From contig PGXL01000001.1 in the NCBI GenBank assembly GCA_002839095.1, positions 310,001 through 374,000 on the forward strand: a stretch of DNA of 64,000 bases, written 5' to 3'. Below are positions 57,639-64,000 of this stretch, piece after piece. A program made the translations under genes and the position numbers. The notes beneath the pieces are model-generated. The model did no database searches. It saw nothing but the letters and a program-made list of their open reading frames with translations, and was not told where the DNA came from. The DNA is from Tenericutes bacterium HGW-Tenericutes-2 (lineage in GTDB: Bacteria > Bacillota_I > Bacilli_A > Acholeplasmatales > Acholeplasmataceae). Positions within the stretch are counted from its first letter, which is position 1. Every line of letters starts with the position of its first letter.

Positions 57639-58733
57639 TCAATACGTAGAATTTGCTATCGAATGATATATCTGTTTTTCTCGATAAATTTTGATATGTT
57701 TATTGATAATTTCGAGAACAGGAAATATCAATTGTTTATACATGATAGCTGTACTCAAGTCTTCACCTGATAAAAAAGCCATCATTTCATCATATTTTTC
57801 GATTAGGTTATTTTCAATCTTTAAAAGACCGTCATCATTTATCAAGATCTCTTCGAATTCATCTCTATAGTTCAGTTGATTTGTTAATATGAGTCTTATA
57901 TAAATCTTCAACTCATAATCAATTGAATGTTCTAAATCAATTAGTTCATCTGGATTTGCCAAATCATAGAGTTTCTTAGGATACAATTGTAAAAATTCAT
58001 TTAGAATTTGCTTCTCTGATTCTGTAACTTGAATATCAAAACTCTTATACTTATAGATATATGCTTTTTTAAATGAGGAATCTGAAATAGGTAACTCTAA
58101 CAAGTCTTCTTCATCCTTACAAAATCTGTTTTTAGTATACAACTGATGACTATACTGATCATCCTTGAATATAACACTATAAATTCCGTTGACACGATGC
58201 ATTTTATGAATATGTTCTGTAAGAAGGTTTATGATAGTCGCTGCATAATCCTTAGTTATAATCTCTTTCTCATAAATCTTGATATCAATGATTCCTTTTA
58301 TGTCAATAGTATCATATCCTGCCATGCCTGCAGGCATATTGTCTTTTTCAATGATGAACAAGTGTGAGGCATTTGAAATTGCGTGTGAGATATAGACGCG
58401 AATATCTTCAAGCTCATATTTTATATCGTTGTAACTGTAGTCTGTCTTTTGATTCATCCAATGTAAAACAAAATCTGAATCACTTTGATTGATGCTTCTT
58501 AGTCTTATGCTATTGTCTTCAAAAACATAACTCGCGTCTTGAATATCATTTTGTTTCAAATAATCAATAAGTTTTTTGTTGTTTGTTTCGGTAGTTAAAT
58601 CACCGTTTTCATCAGTAAACACATCAGTAACCATTCCGTTGAGAAGCTCCACAACAGATTCTCCATATACTTCGGGATGGGGAAGGTGATATTTAATCAA
58701 CATCCTTGGTACAATTATTTTAATGCATTTCAT
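57639..58733 (-). CDS. GNAT-like acetyltransferase-domain protein
   Basis: 364 aa. Residues ~75-220 have the GNAT pattern: RLRSINQSDSDFVLHWM start, HLFIIEKDNMPAGMAGYDTI, and a VIFKDDQYSHQLYTKNRF ending. The first 70 residues and the helical C-terminal ~130 are not recognised. The canonical Q/RxxGxG/A is weak, so enzyme activity is uncertain. The gene has a very strong AGGAGGA site and a hairpin leader. It stops with TGA at 57639, just inside the repeat unit's right side. It lies between two repeat copies together with the nuclease gene. Confidence 0.65.
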   Translation of the reverse strand: MKCIKIIVPRMLIKYHLPHPEVYGESVVELLNGMVTDVFTDENGDLTTETNNKKLIDYLKQNDIQDASYVFEDNSIRLRSINQSDSDFVLHWMNQKTDYSYNDIKYELEDIRVYISHAISNASHLFIIEKDNMPAGMAGYDTIDIKGIIDIKIYEKEIITKDYAATIINLLTEHIHKMHRVNGIYSVIFKDDQYSHQLYTKNRFCKDEEDLLELPISDSSFKKAYIYKYKSFDIQVTESEKQILNEFLQLYPKKLYDLANPDELIDLEHSIDYELKIYIRLILTNQLNYRDEFEEILINDDGLLKIENNLIEKYDEMMAFLSGEDLSTAIMYKQLIFPVLEIINKHIKIYREKQIYHSIANSTY

Positions 58734-58765
58734 AACTATTCCTCCTAGGCTTTAGCCATTATTTT

Positions 58766-58781
58766 GCAAGTTTATACTTGC
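58766..58781. promoter_or_regulatory. Small perfect inverted repeat in the GNAT-like gene leader
   Basis: GCAAGT/ACTTGC around a four-base loop, about 33 bases before the ATG at 58733. It may be an operator or a short leader hairpin. Confidence 0.4.
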
Positions 58782-58820
58782 TTACCCTTTGTACCAAGGT
58801 TTTTAGTTTTAGGTATATAA

Positions 58821-58883
58821 AAAACACTTCTCTTATGGTTATCTGCAGTCATGCTGCTTACCCATAAACACGAGAAGTGTTTT
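58821..58883. terminator. Long nested hairpin, probable bidirectional terminator
   Basis: AAAACACTTCTC (58821) pairs with GAGAAGTGTTTT (58872). Inner TTATGG/CCATAA and GCAG/CTGC pairs add to the structure. T-runs are present on both strands. It is the end of the nuclease gene's transcript. Confidence 0.65.
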
Positions 58884-58947
58884 TCTATTTATTCTATGTT
58901 TATTTTATCACAAAATCACTTGTTTTTCAATTGATATTTGTTGATTA

Positions 58948-59889
58948 TTATATAATTGGACAAATATCAGACACTTTTTCGTAATATTCTGCCTTTGCAT
59001 AATTTCCATCATGCTCAATGGCTATGCGTTTTGTTTTTTTATAAATTCCAATAAATTGATATCCAAACCTTCCAAGAGGATCCTTTGATTGGGCAAAAAT
59101 AAAGCGTAAAGGTTCATCTGATACTAATATTTCTACATAATCATGAGATACAGATACCACTTTGTTTTCATTGAACTCAATAATAGACCCATCATTATTC
59201 AAACGGTTATTCCATCCACGAGAAACAGCTCTTAAAATGCCATCGCTCTCAATAGCTAGCTTAGGAAACCATACTTTATAATTTTTTAATCCCTCGTTAT
59301 TCCGAAATGTATTTGGGGTGAAGTAAGATCTTCTTCTTCCCCCAGTTGACTCACTGTATTTACAATTAAATATTAGATTGCATGTATTTGCAATTGAAGA
59401 AAATATTACATCATCCTTAACTGATAGCTCTTTTATGGACTGAACATATTCTTCTTTGTCTGTAATCCACAAATCTAGAGTTTTATTTTCTAACTTAAAT
59501 TTAATTTCTTGAACCGTACTATTTATCTGATCTTCTATTTCTTCAAAAGTTTTATCATAAACCTGAACTCTAAGTTCAACATAAGAATCATTAGGATCAA
59601 CTATAATTTTATTGGTTGCGTACCAAATAGCTTCTTGTCTATCAACATCATATTCTTTAGTCTTCGAATGTTGTGCTTCATCAACTTCAATTCCAACATT
59701 TATTTGTGGAAAATACAAGTCGATAAAATAGTGTTGATTTTCTCGATTGTTATATACATATTGTTGGGTTACAGGTTTTAGATTTTTATTTGCAATCCTG
59801 TTCCAAATTGCATTTATAACATAATTTTCATAATCCTTTCTTTTAGTTCTTGATAAAGTCTTTATAATATACTGTGTTTTTCTATCCAT
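58948..59889 (-). CDS. PvuRts1I/AbaSI-family modification-dependent endonuclease
   Basis: 313 aa, the size of AbaSI. Residues 1-130 show the Vsr-like nuclease core: a TLSRTKRKDYENYV start, QYVYNNRENQHYFIDLYFPQ and VGIEVDEAQHSK near 56-70. The C-terminal half has an SRA-like pocket pattern (YKVWFPKLAIESDGILRAVSRGWNN, then a GRFGYQFIGIYK strand). These enzymes bind 5-hydroxymethyl- or glucosyl-hydroxymethylcytosine and cut nearby, attacking phages with modified DNA. It is a type IV system that needs no methylase. The identification relies on remembered family sequence. Confidence 0.75.
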   Translation of the reverse strand: MDRKTQYIIKTLSRTKRKDYENYVINAIWNRIANKNLKPVTQQYVYNNRENQHYFIDLYFPQINVGIEVDEAQHSKTKEYDVDRQEAIWYATNKIIVDPNDSYVELRVQVYDKTFEEIEDQINSTVQEIKFKLENKTLDLWITDKEEYVQSIKELSVKDDVIFSSIANTCNLIFNCKYSESTGGRRRSYFTPNTFRNNEGLKNYKVWFPKLAIESDGILRAVSRGWNNRLNNDGSIIEFNENKVVSVSHDYVEILVSDEPLRFIFAQSKDPLGRFGYQFIGIYKKTKRIAIEHDGNYAKAEYYEKVSDICPII

Positions 59890-59997
59890 ATTTATCCTTC
59901 TTTATTCGAATTTGTATAATATTGTGTAACTTTCTACAATCATTGTATATCAAATGCTACCAGTATGCAATCATAGTTTAGATTGATTTTTGACTTA

Positions 59998-60336
59998 TTT
60001 TACCACGAATACCACGCGTACCACACCACATTTTGATGAAAACTTCTAAAAGTTATATCAACATAAGTTGGTATTTTTGTTCTCTTTTCAAAATCGTGCA
60101 TCGACTTCTAAAGACACCATGAAATTTTGCTTATGTTGTCATAAGTTTTGCAAAAACAGGCGTTGACTCCCTAAATGGATATTTTTGTTTCAAATTAGCA
60201 TTTTTGAGTATTTCAAAATTGAGTTTTCCTAGATGAGAAATCACTTCAAATTCAAATGCAACAATGGCTTTACAAAGATGAAAAAAGCCCCCATTTCGAT
60301 ATGAAATGAGGACACTGATAGCGATGGTGACCCGTA
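59998..60336. repeat. ~340-bp dispersed direct repeat, right copy
   Basis: Second copy of the unit at 57271-57617. The 9-mer tandem here has three copies. It fills much of the 626-base gap 59890-60515. The rest of that gap (60337-60515) shows no gene that I can support. Confidence 0.8.
60281..60311 (-). terminator. Terminator in the right repeat copy
   Basis: Same hairpin and T-tail as at 57561-57592. It lies 200 bases past the Pycsar effector gene stop and would end that operon. Confidence 0.75.
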
Positions 60337-60515
60337 CTGGTTCACGAATTTTGCCGAGTGAATCAAACTAGTATTGCATAGAGGTCTTGATTTACACGGG
60401 ATATTTTGGTAATCAAGGTGATTTTTGCTCAGCTAATGGTCTAATTTCCGTGTTCACTTTTAGGTATTAAAACCACATTATGAAGTAGTTCATATCAATA
60501 ATCTGATGGTTATAC

Positions 60516-61073
60516 TTATTTAAACAGTAGATACATCAAGAATAAGTATATAAATGATGAAATAACTGCAATTGCAAAGGAAATATAGCCTTTTCTTAAA
60601 TATCTGTATTTGCTCGTAGCAACTAAAGAGGTAGCATAAACTTGAGATATTAAATCTTCTATAATTTCTTCTTCATTTATTCTTTGAGTAATTTCATGAA
60701 ATTCCAAAAGAGTACTGTTTGAAATATCATTAAAGAAAAAAACACTGTTTTTTGAATCTTTAACTATATGACTCGTTCTGGCAATTAATACAAGCAAAAG
60801 AAAAATAACGGTACATAAAATTGAAATAGATAGCGTTAATCCTGATAGTGCAATTCCGATAGCATGTATATATTGACTGCTCTGTCCACTATCAATCATT
60901 TGTTGTAATTTCACAGAATCTACAGTTATAATAAGCCCACCAAAAAGAAAACTTAAAACACCTAACATAATGGACGCTTTGTTATCTGCGGAATTAATCC
61001 AACCGATATTTCTCTCAATAGTACTCAATGCATCTTCCTTTGAATATTTATCTTTTTTTAGTTGAGTTGGCAT
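60516..61073 (-). CDS. Pycsar effector, transmembrane (PycTM-like)
   Basis: 185 aa. The N-terminal ALSTIERNIGWINSADNKASIMLGVLSFLFGGLIITV segment is the hallmark of the Pycsar effector membrane family. Four hydrophobic helices follow (residues ~38-58, 75-100, and two more near 150-183). On sensing cyclic UMP or CMP, such proteins damage the inner membrane and stop the infected cell. It starts 16 bases inside the cyclase gene, so the two are coupled. Confidence 0.85.
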   Translation of the reverse strand: MPTQLKKDKYSKEDALSTIERNIGWINSADNKASIMLGVLSFLFGGLIITVDSVKLQQMIDSGQSSQYIHAIGIALSGLTLSISILCTVIFLLLVLIARTSHIVKDSKNSVFFFNDISNSTLLEFHEITQRINEEEIIEDLISQVYATSLVATSKYRYLRKGYISFAIAVISSFIYLFLMYLLFK

Positions 61074-61722
61074 TTATATACAACCTCCCCGTTATAATCA
61101 TATTTTTGAAAACCAGTATTTTTTGTTTTTATATGATCATATGTAGACTGATCAACAATTAGTTGATTCGCTTCTGCTAGTTCGCATAGTTTTGAAGATA
61201 AATTTGTTGGATTTCCAGGAAAAATACCAAAACTGTGTAATTTAAATGGTTTTGCTTTTAGCCTCGTCATATAAATGTGACCCGTAGCAATGGCATATCC
61301 ACACTCAAATATCCACTCTTTATCAACAACATCATTATAAACAGTATCAACAAGATTTTTAATTCTTATAGCAGAGTTATATGCATTTATCTTGAATTAA
61401 TAGCATTAATGCTGCTAAATGCTGCCATAAATCCATCACCTATAAATTGAAAAATGATACCGCAGTTTTCTCGGACAGCCATTGATGAAATAACCCCAAA
61501 CATCTTATAAATTTTTGTCATGTTTTTTGTTTTGATCTCTTGTGATAATTTTGATGAGTTTCTAATGTCAATAAAGAGTACACTTGTTTCAGCATCAATT
61601 ACTTTATTACCTTTGGGTATTCGGCTCTCTATAAATACCTGATCCGAATTTATAATTTTTATACCCTGTTCTTTTATTGTTTTTAGATAATTCTTGAGAG
61701 CTTTTTCGCTTTTCATAGTCAT
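61058..61722 (-). pseudogene. Pycsar pyrimidine cyclase (PycC-like), frameshifted
   Basis: 665 bases, one base short of a whole number of codons. The first frame (61722-61387) carries LFIDIRNSSKLS near residue 50 and FQFIGDGFMAAF near 94, the two metal-binding aspartate motifs of class III nucleotidyl cyclases. It stops at TAA at 61387. The second frame continues with INAYNSAIRIKNLV...WIFECGYAIATGHI..., then FPGNPTNLSSKLCELA, and stops at 61058. Together they would give a normal ~220-residue cyclase. The break lies near 61,390. No slippery heptamer is seen, so it is an indel rather than programmed shifting. Confidence 0.8.
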
Positions 61723-61763
61723 AACCTCCTGTTAATAGTGCACCAATAAACAATATTATTGAA

Positions 61764-62321
61764 TTAGAATTTTTCGCATAAATATGTCATTTCTTCTAGA
61801 CTAAGAATAGATATCTCCTTAAGACTATTTGCAGTTATGTTTTTTAAAGTTGGATACTTAGCTCTAAATATTTTAATACATTCATTATTCCAATTTATCA
61901 TCTTTTCTACTAAAATAAGTGGCTTTGCATAATGAGTAAGTAAGGTATAACATCTATAGTTATTATATATATTAATACCAAAACCTTTTTTTATACATTC
62001 TAAAGAAAAATACGTGCAAAGTCCTTCTTCTAAATTGTTTGCAGGTTCCTTATTTGCGAATAAAGTATGTGCTATTTCATGGCTTAATTGATAGATATAT
62101 TCTTGTGGTGATCCAATAACATTTTGTGTGAGATGAATTATAACCTCATTTTTATCTCGATAGGGATAAAAAATCATAGGAGTGTCTCTGTCTGTAATAT
62201 GTACTTCTTTAAACTCCAAAATACTTGTAAACTCTCCAAAATATTCAAAAGCAGCTAATAAGATATTATTTATTTGAATATTAGATTTTGCATTGATTAT
62301 ATTGAATACAGAGTATGACAT
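61764..62321 (-). CDS. Putative zinc metallopeptidase
   Basis: 185 aa. HEIAH near residue 81 (YQLSHEIAHTLF) and a downstream EEGLCTYFS that may give the third ligand form a gluzincin-like site. No signal peptide is seen. The gene lies between the cyclase gene (41 bases) and the HEPN gene (57 bases) on the same strand. Its defence role is inferred only from position. Confidence 0.65.
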   Translation of the reverse strand: MSYSVFNIINAKSNIQINNILLAAFEYFGEFTSILEFKEVHITDRDTPMIFYPYRDKNEVIIHLTQNVIGSPQEYIYQLSHEIAHTLFANKEPANNLEEGLCTYFSLECIKKGFGINIYNNYRCYTLLTHYAKPLILVEKMINWNNECIKIFRAKYPTLKNITANSLKEISILSLEEMTYLCEKF

Positions 62322-62378
62322 AGAATCTCCCCCAAACCAGTTCCCAATATATGCGCAACAGAGTTTTTCAATTAATTA

Positions 62379-62864
62379 TCATTCACAAAAATACTTACTT
62401 TTCCATCGCATGATAGAGGCACAAAATTTTTTCGTTATTTTCATAGTATATTCTGCAACGTACTTCATATCTTCAATGTTTATAATTAAGTCATCATTGA
62501 TTAAATTATGCGCCATAGAATTTCTAATTTCTCGAAAAAAATCTATATCACTCTCATTCAAATCAACAAAAATTTCATTTCTCAAATCATCATTTATTGC
62601 TACTTCATTAAGTAAATCATTAATTTTAGCACCTAAAGTCTTTTTTTTATTAGATTCTATACTATCATAGTTTCTAATTGTTTTACATAATGTTGAATAT
62701 ATTCTATCCTCTATAATCATTGAATTCAACAGTGTACTTTCTATGTAAAATTCATTCTCTATAGCTAACATTGATCTATCTAATAGATCCTCAATCAGTT
62801 TCCCTTTGGATTTCTTTCTAACGGAATTCCATGTAGAGTTTGTGTGTTTAAAATTTCTTTTCAT
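62379..62864 (-). CDS. HEPN-domain protein
   Basis: 161 aa, all helical. It contains FFREIRNSMAHNLI near 110-122, the R-N-x3-H (Rx4-6H) motif of HEPN ribonucleases, and an upstream helix LIEDLLDRSMLAIENEF. HEPN proteins cut RNA to stop infection or act as toxins. It is 46 bases downstream of the reverse transcriptase gene. Confidence 0.75.
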   Translation of the reverse strand: MKRNFKHTNSTWNSVRKKSKGKLIEDLLDRSMLAIENEFYIESTLLNSMIIEDRIYSTLCKTIRNYDSIESNKKKTLGAKINDLLNEVAINDDLRNEIFVDLNESDIDFFREIRNSMAHNLINDDLIINIEDMKYVAEYTMKITKKFCASIMRWKSKYFCE

Positions 62865-62909
62865 TTTCTCCTCCTGAATATATATTTATTAATGCTCTTT
62901 ATTCTTAAC

Positions 62910-64000
62910 TTACTCTTCACCCTCACTAATAATAGTAAGTTTTTTTAGTTCTATATATCGTGAAATACTTAAACTCGGTTTTAAGTTAATCATTGTAAAA
63001 TTGCTTTTGATTGCGTTTAAATAAAAATTTGAATATAATTCTCTTTTTTCATCTTTGTTTTTACCACTAATAGTTGGAATTAGATACTCATTAATCAAAT
63101 TTGTATTAATTGACCCTTCAATAATCTTAGTTCTAAGTATTATATGATAATTAAGAAACCATCTTTTTTCATCTTTAACTAATAATTCTGAAATTTTTGA
63201 ATCTAAAATGCTGTCCATTATTATGTACGAAATTAATATTTGATTCTCTGAATTTATGATTCTTTGAATGATGTCATTATTTAAAAACTCATTGTTATAT
63301 AAACACTTCAATGCATAATAATAATATATTTGCTCTTCAAAAAATGGACTTTTTAAAGCTGTATTAAAAAATTCCAATAAGAATTTCTTTACTCCCTTCG
63401 TAAACTCCTCAAAATTTTTAAATTTATAGATTGTATATAGTAAAGTTTCGGGATGCTCTCTATAAATATATGCAAGTTTGTGTAAGTCTGATTTTTTAAA
63501 CAAATATTTACTTGTATCCAACTCAACAAAAAACTTAGATTTAAAAAAACCAGTCATAAAAATAGACTCTAACTTATTATTATGCAATTTTTGTTTTCTA
63601 TAAATTAATTGATTAATAAAATTTAAATGAATTTTATTTTTATCTGCCAATTTCTCGTAATTTTTTTGATCCCTTATTACTGTATTCCAATATTTATCTA
63701 CTATATTCCATTTAGTATATGTGAGATAATCATGCTGAACATATTTAAATTCATTCGTTTGTAAATCATAGTTGCTTAATACTTTAGAAAAAATTTTTTT
63801 TGCTTCCTGAATGTCTGGGGAGTTAATAAACAAATATACATCATCAGAAAAATACTCTAACTTAAAGTTAATATTGCTATTAATCAAATCTTGATTATAT
63901 GCCTTTATTATTTCATTTAAAAATGCATCTGCTAAATATAACGATGTTAGGGGTCCTTTTAATATTCCACTACTTTTACCTTCATTGAGGTTTCTAATGT
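62910..64000 (-). CDS. Defence-type reverse transcriptase (N-terminus outside window)
   Basis: The frame continues from 62910 to the window edge without a start, so it is N-terminally truncated. The visible start is RNLNEGKSSGILKGPLTSLYLADAFLNEII, followed by YFSDDVYLFINS, a YxDD-type active site with the upstream G-xx-G-S-x-A block. The remaining ~310 residues are alpha-helical and lack the usual RT thumb. This resembles the Abi/UG (DRT) group rather than group II intron or retron RTs, in which an alpha-helical C-terminus is common. AbiA proteins carry a HEPN domain at the C-terminus; here a HEPN protein is separate and adjacent. Confidence 0.8.
   Translation of the reverse strand, partial: IRNLNEGKSSGILKGPLTSLYLADAFLNEIIKAYNQDLINSNINFKLEYFSDDVYLFINSPDIQEAKKIFSKVLSNYDLQTNEFKYVQHDYLTYTKWNIVDKYWNTVIRDQKNYEKLADKNKIHLNFINQLIYRKQKLHNNKLESIFMTGFFKSKFFVELDTSKYLFKKSDLHKLAYIYREHPETLLYTIYKFKNFEEFTKGVKKFLLEFFNTALKSPFFEEQIYYYYALKCLYNNEFLNNDIIQRIINSENQILISYIIMDSILDSKISELLVKDEKRWFLNYHIILRTKIIEGSINTNLINEYLIPTISGKNKDEKRELYSNFYLNAIKSNFTMINLKPSLSISRYIELKKLTIISEGEE

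Noticed and set aside
27491-57641. TGA read as tryptophan (Mycoplasma code)
   Set aside because: TGA closes several genes at expected ends (27491, 57639) and Trp residues come from TGG.
57600-57670. A possible tRNA gene, from TACGGGTCACCA and a TTCGAA-like stretch on the minus strand
   Set aside because: The acceptor 5' strand, anticodon arm and a paired T-arm could not be found; only the 3' end is tRNA-like.
61380-61400. Programmed -1 frameshifting in the Pycsar cyclase
   Set aside because: No slippery heptamer or downstream structure is seen at the join; an indel is simpler.

Overview
The window is AT-rich and every supported gene lies on the minus strand, so transcription runs from high to low coordinates throughout. 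The standard genetic code applies: several genes stop at TGA (for example 27491 and 57639) and Trp is read from TGG, which argues against Mycoplasma/Spiroplasma. Lipoproteins with Listeria-Bacteroides (InlB B-type) repeats, a GPH-type sugar symporter, LytTR regulators and low GC suggest an Acholeplasma/Izemoplasma-like or related low-GC Firmicute. That placement is an inference; no rRNA or complete tRNA is present to settle it.

Layout. 1-20,200 is an ordinary surface, membrane and regulatory region: a truncated repeat lipoprotein, a GHKL kinase/LytTR regulator pair, an acyltransferase and GPH transporter pair, an alpha/beta hydrolase, an XRE membrane regulator, several lipoproteins including a solute-binding protein fused to B-repeats, a stand-alone LytTR protein, and a MATE-like exporter. 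Short gene remnants lie at 17.1 and 18.1 kb.

From about 20 kb to the right edge the window looks like a dense defence or genome-conflict island. Its modules, by increasing coordinate, are: (a) a NERD-domain membrane protein, then a metallophosphoesterase-STAND NTPase with two unknown partners (20.2-25.6 kb); (b) a 10-kb operon with a Ycf46-type AAA+ ATPase, a Ycf35/DUF1257-like protein, a DUF2997 small protein, a radical-SAM protein, a Upf1-like SF1 helicase, two large uncharacterised proteins and a vWA protein, preceded by small HTH genes and bounded by a split, duplicated vWA gene (25.8-36.7 kb); (c) a DISARM-like operon with DrmA and DrmB, two other SF1 helicases and a D12-class adenine methylase, without recognisable DrmC or DrmD (36.9-46.7 kb); (d) small membrane and peptidase genes plus a B-repeat membrane protein (47-49.9 kb); (e) a type I restriction-modification operon ordered S'-M-S-R-peptidase, behind a consensus promoter (49.9-57.2 kb); (f) two copies of a ~340-bp repeat flanking a GNAT-like gene and a PvuRts1I/AbaSI-like modification-dependent nuclease (57.3-60.3 kb); (g) a Pycsar cyclase (frameshifted) and Pycsar effector, a zinc peptidase, a HEPN protein and a truncated defence-type reverse transcriptase (60.5-64 kb).

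The strongest candidate for an undescribed system is module (b): components best known from cyanobacteria and plastids (Ycf46, Ycf35, DUF2997) are placed with a helicase, radical-SAM and vWA proteins inside a defence island. Module (c) is a likely DISARM variant.
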